A stretch of DNA of 64,000 nt from a bacterium (GTDB lineage: Bacteria; Margulisbacteria; Marinamargulisbacteria; UBA817; JABISL01). Every line of letters starts with the position of its first letter. The stretch's first letter is position 1. Shown here in pieces: positions 51,946 through 60,375 of the stretch. The notes beneath the pieces are model-generated. The model searched no databases, was not told the DNA's origin, and saw nothing but the letters and a program-made list of their open reading frames with translations. Made by a program: the position numbers and the translations under genes. The stretch is from NCBI GenBank assembly GCA_018700055.1, contig JABISL010000005.1:62001-126000 (forward strand), written 5' to 3'.

Positions 51946-53556
51946 ATGATTTCAACAGCAAAATTAGGTATTAACTTTGGCGACAAGCCTCTTTTTGAAG
52001 ACGTAAGTCTCAAATTCCTCCCAGGTGAATGCTACGGATTAATTGGTGCTAATGGCGCTGGCAAATCCACTTTCCTAAAAATATTATCTGGCCAACTCGA
52101 GTCAACAGAAGGCCAAGTTATCATGGATGATAGTCAAACATTGTCATTCCTTAGTCAGGATCAGTTTGCCTATGATGACTATAAGGTGCTTGAAACGGTA
52201 ATCATGGGCAACAAGAAGCTATACCCTATATATGCTGAACGCATGGCCTTGTATGCCAAACCTGAAATGACTGACGCTGAAGGCGAAAGAGTCGGCAACC
52301 TAGAAGAAGAATTTGGCGAACTTGATGGTTACATGGCGGAGTCCGATGCATCTACCATGCTCAGTGACTTGGGCATCACCAATGATATGCAAGACCAAAA
52401 AATGAATGAGTTAGAAGCCGGCGAAAAGGTCCGCGTACTACTGGCACAAGCCTTGTTCGGAAATCCTGATGTCCTATTACTTGATGAGCCTACCAACCAA
52501 TTGGATTACATCACTGTATTATGGTTAGAAAAATTCTTAATGGACTTCAAAAACACAGTTCTAGTTGTCTCTCATGATCGTCATTTCTTAAACAAAGTCT
52601 GTACGCACATTGCAGATGTAGACTTTGGTGAAATTAAAATCTATCCCGGAAACTATGATTTCTGGCAAATGTCGAGTGAATTAGCTATGCAGCAACGCCA
52701 AGACAAAAACAAAAAAGAAGAAGGCAAGAAAAAAGAACTTGAAGACTTCGTTCGTCGATTCAGTGCAAATGCTTCCAAATCCAAACAGGCAACTTCCAGA
52801 AAAAAACTTATCGACAAACTAGAAATTGATGAGCTCCCTGTCTCTCGACGACGCACTCCTTTTATTCAGTTTAAGGGAAAACGTCACTGTGGAAATAGTG
52901 TTCTCACGATAAAAGACGTGTCTCATAGCATTGCTGGTGAAAAGGTATTAGACAACATCAGCTTCACTGTGGAAAAAGATGACAAAATCGCTATCTTAGG
53001 CCAAAACTCTGTATCCAAAACCACTCTATTGGACATTATTTCTGGTGAAGTAACACCCGATACCGGAACACTACAATGGGGAGATACAATTACTCATAGC
53101 TACTTCCCTAAAGACAACACTCAATATTTTCAAGACGTTATGCCATTAACCGAATGGCTAGGACAATACGAAACCACTGGGGACATTGATCTCTTAAGAG
53201 GCTTTTTGGGACGCATGTTGTTCTCTGGCGATGATGCCAAGAAAAACGTTAATGTCTTATCTGGGGGAGAAAAAGCCCGGTCTATGTTCTCAAAAATGAT
53301 GATTCAAGAAGGCAACGTCCTAATCTTTGACGAACCTACCGATCACTTGGACCTTGAGTCAATCACCTCGCTAAACACTGGACTAGAGAAGTTTGAAGAC
53401 TGTCTGATCTTTACCTCATACGACTTCCAACTACTGAATAGTGTTCCAAACCGAATCATCGAGGTCTGTCCCAACGGAATGATCGACCAACGCAGCTCAT
53501 TCGACGACTTCATGAAAAGTGATCATGTCCAAGAGAAACGCGAAGCGCTTAAATAA
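51946..53556 (+). CDS. ABC-F ATPase, YbiT-like, with degenerate second nucleotide site
   Basis: A 536-aa protein. NBD1 is intact: GANGAGKST at about 33-41, LLLDEPTNQLD, switch His in VSHDRHFLN. The linker and NBD2 follow YbiT order. NBD2 has GQNSVSKTT at about 352-360, where both Walker A glycines are Ser, and the switch region reads FTSYDFQLLN near 488 instead of SHDR. Yet VLSGGEKARS and FDEPTDHLDL are kept. NBD2 may bind but not hydrolyse ATP. Family members act on ribosomes. Confidence 0.9.
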   Translation: MISTAKLGINFGDKPLFEDVSLKFLPGECYGLIGANGAGKSTFLKILSGQLESTEGQVIMDDSQTLSFLSQDQFAYDDYKVLETVIMGNKKLYPIYAERMALYAKPEMTDAEGERVGNLEEEFGELDGYMAESDASTMLSDLGITNDMQDQKMNELEAGEKVRVLLAQALFGNPDVLLLDEPTNQLDYITVLWLEKFLMDFKNTVLVVSHDRHFLNKVCTHIADVDFGEIKIYPGNYDFWQMSSELAMQQRQDKNKKEEGKKKELEDFVRRFSANASKSKQATSRKKLIDKLEIDELPVSRRRTPFIQFKGKRHCGNSVLTIKDVSHSIAGEKVLDNISFTVEKDDKIAILGQNSVSKTTLLDIISGEVTPDTGTLQWGDTITHSYFPKDNTQYFQDVMPLTEWLGQYETTGDIDLLRGFLGRMLFSGDDAKKNVNVLSGGEKARSMFSKMMIQEGNVLIFDEPTDHLDLESITSLNTGLEKFEDCLIFTSYDFQLLNSVPNRIIEVCPNGMIDQRSSFDDFMKSDHVQEKREALK

Positions 53557-53557
53557 C

Positions 53558-53611
53558 GCGCCTGCGGCTGAGCCAAGATCGAACTTAATTCGGCTTGACG
53601 TGATTCACGTC
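53558..53611 (+). repeat. structured intergenic repeat, partial copy C
   Basis: Starts one base after the TAA of the ABC-F gene with GCGCCTGCGGCTG at 53558-53570, identical over 13 bases to the start of copy B. The rest differs, but two hairpins follow: AGCC/GGCT around 53571-53595, and the perfect GACGTG-ATT-CACGTC at 53597-53611. It could double as a terminator, though no T tract follows. Confidence 0.55.
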
Positions 53612-53682
53612 CACCCCACTGCCATCTACTTTTTTGAAAGTCGAGGACATATAAAGAGTAAGTAACGGTGAAGTTTGAAAAA

Positions 53683-53907
53683 TTAGGTGGCCGAGACTTT
53701 TATCTCTAGTTCATCAAATGTAACCGTTTGGCCTACTTTGATCTTGCACTTCTTACGTGTCTCAATAACGCCATCAACTTGAACCAAGCCTTCTGTGATT
53801 ACTCGCTTGGCCTCACCACCTGACGCAAATGGCCCGACAATTTTTAACAATGAACATAGTTCTATATGGGGCTCTGAAAGTCGATATGTTTCTAGATTGT
53901 GGTTCAC
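53683..53907 (-). CDS. S4 domain RNA-binding protein (YbcJ/YaaA-like)
   Basis: A 74-aa protein that is essentially one S4 domain: IELCSLLKIVGPFASGGEAKRVITEGLVQVDGVIETRKKCKI, quoted here in two parts by meaning: the helix pair holding SGGEAKRVI and the strand VQVDG. It binds RNA. The start is GTG at 53907, overlapping the upstream stop by one base (TAGTG). It is co-transcribed with the small basic gene at 53907-54122. Confidence 0.88.
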   Translation of the reverse strand: MNHNLETYRLSEPHIELCSLLKIVGPFASGGEAKRVITEGLVQVDGVIETRKKCKIKVGQTVTFDELEIKVSAT

Positions 53908-54122
53908 TATAATAACTCCATCATTTCACGAAAAACACGTGATTTATATTTACGAACATGTTCCTTCATATAACGCACAGAAGGAATATTACGTTCAATA
54001 AGCCAAGCCAAGAACACCTTTTCACCTCTAACCTTAATCACTTCAGCGACAATATCTCGCTTACCTTGAATCGTTAAAGGAGGTAGTTCACCTGGTTGTC
54101 TTCGTTTGTTTTTTCCTGCCAT
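53907..54122 (-). CDS. small basic hypothetical protein
   Basis: A 71-aa protein starting MAGKNKRRQPGELPPLTIQG. This ATG (54122) is preferred over a longer frame to 54344, whose extra part reads as non-coding and would overlap the divergent helicase gene. It is rich in Lys/Arg, with YMKEHVRKYKSRVFREMMEL at the end. The family is not recognised. Coupling to an S4 protein suggests an RNA-related role. Confidence 0.6.
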   Translation of the reverse strand: MAGKNKRRQPGELPPLTIQGKRDIVAEVIKVRGEKVFLAWLIERNIPSVRYMKEHVRKYKSRVFREMMELL

Positions 54123-54216
54123 CGTGCACGACAGTGTATCACATGAAAACAGTGCCAGGTACCTGAGTAAGATCGACTGTGTTACACTTAAAAAAAAACT
54201 AAAAACGAGTGTTCCA

Positions 54217-55677
54217 TTGTCATTTATCAAAAAACTAAAAACCAAACTATTTAAAAAAGAATCTAATTCAGACTCAACCCCCCCCTCTAAAACGTCCAAT
54301 AACCAACCTAAAAAACAAGATTCACAACCACAACAACGATCCAAACCTAATCAGTCGTCACAAAACGCTCACCGGTCTGATCGATCCAAGTCAGGATCAA
54401 ATTCACGAAACCAATCTAGAACCAATTCTAGAAACAATCCAAATCGTAACAACCAAAACCGCCCGAACAACAACAGGCCCCATAACCAACGTGACAACCG
54501 ATCCGAACGACCAAGTTCGCCTAGACCACCTAAGCCACAGGTCGCACCTCCAAAACCCAAGGGAAAGCTATTCTCAGAACTTGATCTTCATCCCGATCTC
54601 CTTAAGAAAATAGCCAAAAACAAATTCACAAACGCAACAGAGGTCCAGTCGCGATCTATCCCTGCCGCACTAGCCGGAAAGAATATCTTTTGTTCATCTG
54701 AAACAGGATCCGGCAAAACACTTTCTTTCTTATTACCTATGATTCATAAGTTCTATACCAATGAAATTCACCAAGCACTAATCATTTGCCCCACTCGTGA
54801 GATCGCAATACAAATCGAAAAAACACTTAAGAGTTTTGAAGATGAATCTCTCACATCAGCACTCGTCATCGGCGGCACAAACATGGCACTCCAAAAAAAG
54901 GCCCTCAAAGAGTACCCCAAAATATTAGTTGCTACACCAGGAAGACTACTGGACATGCTCAACTCCGGACTGATTTGGCTCAACTACACAGGCTATGTCG
55001 TACTTGATGAAGCCGACCGTATGCTCGACATGGGATTTGAAGAAGACTTAATCAAAATTCACAAGGAACTCTCAGGCGATCACCAAACCGTCTTATTCTC
55101 TGCAACGTTATTCCCTGAAATCAAAAAAATGGCAAAGCGCTATGCAGATAGCTACGAAGAAATCATCATCGGCAACCCAACTAGCGTAGCTGGATCAGTG
55201 GAACATGTCCTTGTAGAAATGCCGGACAATGAAAAGTTCTTTGCCCTTAAATATTTAATTTCACGCAATCCAGGAAAAATGATGGTCTTCTTTAACACTA
55301 TTAAAGACACCAGTGGGATCGCTACCCAACTTAGTCGTCAACGTATAAGAGAAATGAATTGTATTCACTCTAAAATCGACCAACCCAAACGCGAAAAAAT
55401 TATTGAAGACTTCCGTGCCGAACATATCAAAGTCTTACTCGCGAGTGACATTGCAGCCCGTGGCATTGATGTCCCTAACGTTGAGCTCGTCATCAACTAT
55501 GACGTCCCAAACAACAGTGAAGAATACATTCACCGTGTAGGACGAACAGGACGCGCAGGCAAGACAGGGATCGCCATTACCTTCTTCTCCGCCAAGGACA
55601 AGCGTAAGCTCGAAGCTATCGAAAAACTAATCGACGCAAAAATCACACGAAAGAAAAGCTATAAGGATGTTATTTAA
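54217..55677 (+). CDS. DEAD-box RNA helicase with long Asn/Gln/Arg-rich N-terminal extension
   Basis: The frame is open from the ATG at 54106, but that start lies inside the divergent small gene. The TTG at 54217 (LSFIKKLKTKLFKKE) is my choice, with moderate doubt. A disordered basic region of about 100 residues (Asn, Gln, Arg, Ser, Pro) precedes the core. Core motifs: [55 protein letters not shown] and HRVGRTGRAG. It lacks the usual C-terminal tail; the basic extension is at the other end. Confidence 0.88.
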   Translation: MSFIKKLKTKLFKKESNSDSTPPSKTSNNQPKKQDSQPQQRSKPNQSSQNAHRSDRSKSGSNSRNQSRTNSRNNPNRNNQNRPNNNRPHNQRDNRSERPSSPRPPKPQVAPPKPKGKLFSELDLHPDLLKKIAKNKFTNATEVQSRSIPAALAGKNIFCSSETGSGKTLSFLLPMIHKFYTNEIHQALIICPTREIAIQIEKTLKSFEDESLTSALVIGGTNMALQKKALKEYPKILVATPGRLLDMLNSGLIWLNYTGYVVLDEADRMLDMGFEEDLIKIHKELSGDHQTVLFSATLFPEIKKMAKRYADSYEEIIIGNPTSVAGSVEHVLVEMPDNEKFFALKYLISRNPGKMMVFFNTIKDTSGIATQLSRQRIREMNCIHSKIDQPKREKIIEDFRAEHIKVLLASDIAARGIDVPNVELVINYDVPNNSEEYIHRVGRTGRAGKTGIAITFFSAKDKRKLEAIEKLIDAKITRKKSYKDVI

Positions 55678-55832
55678 CGCCTAATCAACTCGTTTCAAAC
55701 ACCCACTTTTCACAGACATGAGCTGAAGACACACGATTCATTTCTGGTGATCGTGAAGAATCTTTGACTCTCGAAGTGATACCAAATATATATCTGATGA
55801 AATTACCGATAAAGAAAGGACGATAATATTAC

Positions 55833-57410
55833 ATGATCGAGCTAATAATTAAAAAACCACAAAACATAAAAAATGATATCTTATCCGGGATCACAGTAGC
55901 ATTAGCACTGGTACCCGAAGCTATCGCATTTTCATTTGTAGCCCATGTAGACCCTAAGGTCGGACTATATGCCGCCTTCATGATGGGACTTATCACCGCT
56001 GTATTTGGCGGACGTCCTGGCATGATTTCCGGAGCAACTGGCGCTGTAGCCGTTATTTTTGCTCCGCTAGTCATTGCCCAAACCAAACTCCATGGTGCGG
56101 ATGCAGCACTCAACTATCTATTCCTTGCTGTAGCACTAATGGGCATCATACAAATCGCCTTTGGCGCACTTAAATTCGGCAAATTTATTCGACTCATTCC
56201 CCATCCCGTAATGCTCGGGTTTGTGAATGGCTTGGCTATTATTATATTTAAGGCTCAGTTCTCCCAATTCTATGTAGGAACAGGTGAGACCGCCCGATTA
56301 ATCGCAACCCAACCGCTGACAATTATGATTGGATTAATCATTCTTACCATGGGAATCATTCACTACTTGCCCAGGTTTACAAAAGCAATTCCAGCCACCT
56401 TGGTTGCCATCCTCACCGTTACAGGAATATCTCTTTTCCTTAAGTCACATGGATTCGAAATCCATACAGTGATCGATTTTATCCAAAACATGGATCCAAG
56501 CAAGACCACGATTGCTGCATCATTGCCTTCTTTCCAAATACCAACTATTAGTCTTGCTGCGATCAAGACGGTTCTCCCTTATGCCGTACTAGCAGCTTCT
56601 GTAGGATTAATTGAATCATTAATGACACTGACCCTAGTAGATGAACTCACTGAAACTCGTGGTCGCGGAAACAAAGAAAGTATCGGCCAAGGACTCGCAA
56701 ATGTAGTAAACGGTCTCTTTGGCGGAATGGGTGGATGCGCCATGATTGGCCAGAGTATGATCAACATTCGTGCGGGTGGCCGTGGACGCTTATCTGGAGT
56801 CACAGCCGCTTTGAGTCTCTTGGCGTTCTTCTTATTCGGCGCAGTTCTAATCGAAGCCATCCCACTAGCCGCCTTGATTGGGGTTATGTTCATGGTGTCA
56901 GTTGCTACTTTCGAGTGGTCTAGCTTCCGAATTCTTAAACGTATTCCACGCTCAGATGCATTTGTTATCTTTATCGTCTCCGCAACAACTGTTGTCGTAG
57001 ATCTTGCTGTAGCTGTGTTTGTTGGGGTAATTATCTCTGCATTGGTTTTTGCATGGGAACAAGGCAAAAAGATCCACGCCACTATGGACATCAATCATAA
57101 TGGCCACAAAATATATAAGTTAAAGGGCTCCTTATTTTTTGGATCTGCCAGTTCATTCAAGGAACTTTTCACTATCCAACAAGACCCCGAACATATCGTT
57201 ATTGATTTTCGGAACGCAAGGGTGTACGATCACTCGGGTCTAGAAGCCATTCAGAATATTGCCCTACGTTACGGACAGTCTGATAAAAAGCTGCACTTAC
57301 TCAACCTCAGTAAAGAATGCCGTGACTTACTTAACAAGGCAGAAAATATTATTGAGGTAAGCATTATTAAAAATTTAAATTGGCATTTAGCCGAGGACAA
57401 ACTGGCTTAA
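55833..57410 (+). CDS. SulP family anion transporter with STAS domain
   Basis: A 525-aa protein. Residues 1 to about 390 are the membrane domain: DILSGITVALALVPEAIAFS near the start, GLYAAFMMGLITAVFGGRPGMISGATGA and NVVNGLFGGMGGCAMIGQS later. Residues about 420-525 form a cytoplasmic STAS domain (IVIDFRNARVYDHSGLEAI). It carries sulfate, bicarbonate or another anion; the exact ion is not evident. The N-terminus has no signal sequence, as usual. Confidence 0.92.
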   Translation: MIELIIKKPQNIKNDILSGITVALALVPEAIAFSFVAHVDPKVGLYAAFMMGLITAVFGGRPGMISGATGAVAVIFAPLVIAQTKLHGADAALNYLFLAVALMGIIQIAFGALKFGKFIRLIPHPVMLGFVNGLAIIIFKAQFSQFYVGTGETARLIATQPLTIMIGLIILTMGIIHYLPRFTKAIPATLVAILTVTGISLFLKSHGFEIHTVIDFIQNMDPSKTTIAASLPSFQIPTISLAAIKTVLPYAVLAASVGLIESLMTLTLVDELTETRGRGNKESIGQGLANVVNGLFGGMGGCAMIGQSMINIRAGGRGRLSGVTAALSLLAFFLFGAVLIEAIPLAALIGVMFMVSVATFEWSSFRILKRIPRSDAFVIFIVSATTVVVDLAVAVFVGVIISALVFAWEQGKKIHATMDINHNGHKIYKLKGSLFFGSASSFKELFTIQQDPEHIVIDFRNARVYDHSGLEAIQNIALRYGQSDKKLHLLNLSKECRDLLNKAENIIEVSIIKNLNWHLAEDKLA

Positions 57411-57446
57411 ACGCTCCCCCCTCTATTAAATTCCGAAGGACACATT

Positions 57447-58982
57447 ATGACTAAGACAACATTTGACTCAATGGGTTTATCCGACGTGCTATTGAAGGCA
57501 CTTACTAAAAAAGGATTTACCGAAGCAACCGACATTCAAGCACAAACTATTCCACTAATGCTCAGCGATGAACGTGACGTTATCGGACAAGCCCAAACAG
57601 GAACAGGCAAAACAGCCGCATTTGGACTCCCTATACTGGAGCAACTACGCCCCAGCGAAAAGTACCCACAAGCATTGATCATGGCCCCAACTAGGGAGCT
57701 GGCAATCCAAGTTGCAGATGAACTTCATGAGCTCAAAGGAGAAAAGAACCTCCGAATTGTTACCGTTTACGGTGGCGCTTCTATTGAAAAACAAACCCAA
57801 CAGCTTCGAAAGCCTACAGACATCGTTGTCGGAACGCCTGGTCGTTTAATGGATCACTTACGGGGCAAACGTCTCAACCTTTCTGAAATTAAGTTTGTCG
57901 TATTGGACGAAGCTGACGAAATGCTAAAAACTGGATTCGAAGAAGATATCGAATGGATCCTATCCAAAACAAACCCGGATCATAAAACATTATTATTCTC
58001 AGCTACTATGCCGCCATCTATTTTATCTTTGGCTAAGAAGTACATGAAAGAATATGTCACTGTCCAAGCTAAAAAAGAAACCCTCGCAACATCATTAACC
58101 ACACAACAGTACTTAGAAATTCGTGAGTCCAACAAACTGGAAGCATTATGCCGAGTAATGGATGTCGCCGAAGGGTTTTATGGATTAATCTTTTGTCGAA
58201 CTAAGCGCGATGTAGACACGGTTGCAGAAAAACTTGTCGCTCGTGGTTATGAAGCAGAAAGCATGCATGGCGATCTTAGCCAGTTCCAGAGAGAACGTGT
58301 CCTTAAAAAGTTTCGTGCTAAACAATGTCAGATGCTTGTTGTAACTGACGTTGCTTCTCGTGGACTGGATATTTCTGGTCTATCTCATGTAGTTAACTAT
58401 GCTCTCCCTCAAGATGCGGAAACATATGTGCATCGTGTAGGTCGTACAGGACGTGCAGGTCAATCCGGAACAGCGATAACATTCGTTACCCCTTCGGAAT
58501 ACCGCAAACTCCAAACGATTCAAAAAATTGCCAAGACCAAAATCGAAAAGATGGAAGTCCCTGATGTCAAAACAATCATCGTAGCTAAACAAACACGATT
58601 AAAAGAACGTATTGAAAAAACAATCGAAGGTAATATTGCAGCTCAGTTCCAAGATTTTGCAAAGTCTATTTTAGAGTCAAACGACCCTCAAGAAGCACTT
58701 GCAGCCATCTTAAAGGTCGGGTTTGAATCTACTTTCACTGAAAAACAATATACGGATATCAAAAAAGGCGGCGGCGATAGAGATCGCGGCGGATACAACA
58801 GATCCCGTGGCGGTGGCTATCAAGGCAAGGGCGGCGGCGGCTATCAAGGCAAAAACAAACGCTATGGCTCTGGCTTTGGCGGCGGTGGCGGCGGAAGTCG
58901 TGACGGTGGAAGTCGTGACGGCGGCGGCGGATACAAAAAGAAAAAATTCGGCGGCAACAAGAACTGGTCTAAGAACGACTAG
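57447..58982 (+). CDS. DEAD-box RNA helicase, DeaD/CsdA-like, with Gly-rich tail
   Basis: A 511-aa helicase. Motif [51 protein letters not shown], then domain 2 with MHGDLSQFQRERVL, VTDVASRGLDI and HRVGRTGRAG. Residues about 440-511 are a Gly/Arg/Lys-rich tail with imperfect GGGYQGK-type repeats. GAAGGA precedes the ATG. DeaD-type enzymes help ribosome assembly in the cold. Its 3' end is exactly duplicated beyond the repeat that follows. Confidence 0.94.
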   Translation: MTKTTFDSMGLSDVLLKALTKKGFTEATDIQAQTIPLMLSDERDVIGQAQTGTGKTAAFGLPILEQLRPSEKYPQALIMAPTRELAIQVADELHELKGEKNLRIVTVYGGASIEKQTQQLRKPTDIVVGTPGRLMDHLRGKRLNLSEIKFVVLDEADEMLKTGFEEDIEWILSKTNPDHKTLLFSATMPPSILSLAKKYMKEYVTVQAKKETLATSLTTQQYLEIRESNKLEALCRVMDVAEGFYGLIFCRTKRDVDTVAEKLVARGYEAESMHGDLSQFQRERVLKKFRAKQCQMLVVTDVASRGLDISGLSHVVNYALPQDAETYVHRVGRTGRAGQSGTAITFVTPSEYRKLQTIQKIAKTKIEKMEVPDVKTIIVAKQTRLKERIEKTIEGNIAAQFQDFAKSILESNDPQEALAAILKVGFESTFTEKQYTDIKKGGGDRDRGGYNRSRGGGYQGKGGGGYQGKNKRYGSGFGGGGGGSRDGGSRDGGGGYKKKKFGGNKNWSKND

Positions 58983-58983
58983 T

Positions 58984-59074
58984 AATAAGCGCCTGCGGCT
59001 GCGTGAGGATCTGGCTTTGCCAGTCCGAACGTGGAGTATCTTCGCGAAGCCGAAGGACTCCAAACCAAAATAGA
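58984..59074 (+). repeat. structured repeat, copy B, flanked by a 19-bp direct duplication
   Basis: About 91 bases between two exact copies of TGGTCTAAGAACGACTAGT (58965-58983 and 59075-59093). The first copy is the helicase 3' end with its stop. The core (58988-59064) matches copy A at 50354-50431 and starts with the 13-mer of copy C. It folds readily: CTGGC-TTT-GCCAG, CTTCGCGAAG, and GGAGT/ACTCC enclosing it. The flanking duplication looks like a target-site duplication from insertion. Confidence 0.75.
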
Positions 59075-59127
59075 TGGTCTAAGAACGACTAGTCCAAAAC
59101 CTCTATATCAATGCCTTTCGGCATATA

Positions 59128-59153
59128 AACGGGAGCCTTTCAGGGCTCCCGTT
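59128..59153 (+). terminator. hairpin terminator after the DeaD-like helicase
   Basis: AACGGGAGCC pairs with GGCTCCCGTT around the loop TTTCAG: a long GC-rich stem. The following T tract is short (GTTTCGC), so termination may be moderate. It lies about 145 bp after the helicase stop codon, beyond repeat copy B. Confidence 0.75.
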
Positions 59154-59423
59154 TCGCATCTCAGCCCTTTGATGGTGATGCACTTCTAGACCTGAACTCT
59201 CAGCAATAGCGTTTACTCTAACTATCATTTTATTGTGGTTTTGAGACTTATCCTGACGTATTAATTCCTTCACATCATCATCTTCTTCTTCAAGTATCTC
59301 TTCATCGATTACAGCCTCTGAATCAGCTCTATACGACTCACATTTTGATTAGACAATTCTATAGAATGATAAGTATCCAAGGCGAAAATCAGAAAGAACC
59401 TAAATCACAATCGCACAAAATCA
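59154..59423. other. gene-free stretch before the RRM gene
   Basis: Together with repeat B and the terminator, this completes a gap of about 535 bases. No good gene is visible. On the minus strand a frame from 59348 to 59103 has coding-like acidic content (AVIDEEILEEEDDDVKELIR), but it has no start codon before a Met near its middle and reads through the terminator hairpin. It may be a gene remnant. Confidence 0.5.
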
Positions 59424-59452
59424 TTGACAAACCATATAAAAAGCAATAAATT
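59424..59452 (+). promoter_or_regulatory. promoter of the RRM protein gene
   Basis: TTGACA at 59424-59429 (perfect -35) and TAAATT at 59447-59452 (4/6 to the -10 consensus) are 17 nt apart. Transcription would start near 59459, leaving a leader of about 60 nt before the ATG at 59519. AAAGGAAG is the ribosome site. Confidence 0.6.
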
Positions 59453-59518
59453 AGAGGCCAATAAAAAGAAGTATTACCAGTTACAAAATCTTTTGGTAGT
59501 ACGTAAAAGGAAGAAATT

Positions 59519-59785
59519 ATGAATTTATATGTAGGAAATTTGGCTTATGGATTGACAGAAGACGGACTTAAAGAAGCTTTCGAAGAGTTCGGAACTGTTA
59601 CTAAAGTAACAATCATTCGTGACCGTGAAACTGGAAACTCTAAAGGATTCGGATTCGTTGAAATGGATGACCAAGCTGCTGGCGAACAAGCTATCCAAGC
59701 ATTGGACGGAAAAGACGTTCAAGGCCGTAACATCAAAGTTAACCAAGCTCGTCCTAGAGAAGAGCGTCCTGCTTTCGGTCGTTAG
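59519..59785 (+). CDS. RRM-type RNA-binding protein
   Basis: An 88-aa single RRM domain. RNP2 is LYVGNL at residues 3-8 and RNP1 is KGFGFVEM at about 43-50, with the conserved aromatic residues. A short basic tail (PREERPAFGR) follows. It resembles the Rbp proteins of cyanobacteria and other bacteria, often cold-induced. It has its own promoter and a strong terminator, so it is monocistronic and probably highly expressed; its DNA also uses a narrower, smoother codon set than its neighbours. Confidence 0.95.
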   Translation: MNLYVGNLAYGLTEDGLKEAFEEFGTVTKVTIIRDRETGNSKGFGFVEMDDQAAGEQAIQALDGKDVQGRNIKVNQARPREERPAFGR

Positions 59786-59818
59786 ACTCTAGCAAACGTT
59801 TTTAACTAAACAACAATA

Positions 59819-59850
59819 AAAAACCCAGGCCAAATGGCCTGGGTTTTTTT
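59819..59850 (+). terminator. strong intrinsic terminator of the RRM gene
   Basis: AACCCAGGCC-AAAT-GGCCTGGGTT followed by a run of T. This is a textbook stem-loop with A tract before and T tract after, 34 bp past the stop codon. Confidence 0.95.
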
Positions 59851-59907
59851 CGTCTATATGAAAAGACATGCTTTGATCGAATACCGCCCCTCCCCTACAA
59901 ACACCCC

Positions 59908-60336
59908 TTAGTGAAATCTTTTCTTGGGCGGCGTAACTACTTTCAAAGGACGATTCGGCCAATCCCAATAATTGGGGTTCGGCCACTCTTCATCTTGATC
60001 CGTAGGACGTTTAGGAAGAGACCTTCGCTTTGGAATAATCGGAACCTTTGCCTTTTGACTACTCTCTCTAAACCCAGGGCGTACTTGAATATACTTAGAT
60101 TGGCGTCGAAGAGAATGTTTACTTGTAGGTCTAACCATACTCGTATACGGCCTTAGTGAAGGAACCTTATATTTCGGGCGACTACGAACATCATAGGAGT
60201 CCGCTGGAAACTTTTGAAACGGCACAACTTTTATCAACGCCCCGTTTGGGGGCCTAAGTTGTCCGAAGGTACTCACAGACAATCCAATCATTAGAATAAG
60301 TAAATAACACGTCCTAATAAACAAGTAGGCCTCCAA
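59908..60336 (-). CDS. secreted Pro/Arg-rich hypothetical protein
   Basis: A 142-aa protein with a signal peptide or N-terminal membrane helix (about residues 5-24, ending near TFGQ). A very basic, Pro-rich chain with no evident globular domain follows (RPKYKVPSLRPYTS, KVPIIPKRRSLPKRP, and the terminal VTPPKKRFH). It may sit in the periplasm or bind nucleic acid or surface polymers. No family recognised. It is divergent from the flavoprotein gene at 60376. Confidence 0.6.
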   Translation of the reverse strand: MEAYLFIRTCYLLILMIGLSVSTFGQLRPPNGALIKVVPFQKFPADSYDVRSRPKYKVPSLRPYTSMVRPTSKHSLRRQSKYIQVRPGFRESSQKAKVPIIPKRRSLPKRPTDQDEEWPNPNYWDWPNRPLKVVTPPKKRFH

Positions 60337-60375
60337 AAGTAGTTAACACTACGCCATATACTCTATAATACTCTA

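Noticed and set aside
58782-58930. Tandem GGC/GGA-rich repeats as a possible CRISPR or satellite array
   Set aside because: They are in-frame codons of the helicase's Gly-rich tail. No CRISPR-like spacing exists in the window.
58723-59073. Reading frame overlapping the 3' end of the DeaD-like helicase, Ala/Val/Lys-rich
   Set aside because: It is the shadow of the helicase's Gly-rich repeats in another frame, running on through the repeat element. It has no ribosome site and low-complexity content.
59103-59348. Minus-strand acidic frame (AVIDEEILEEEDDDVK...) in the gap before the RRM gene
   Set aside because: No start codon in the first half, and it reads through the terminator hairpin at 59128-59153. 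At most a gene remnant.
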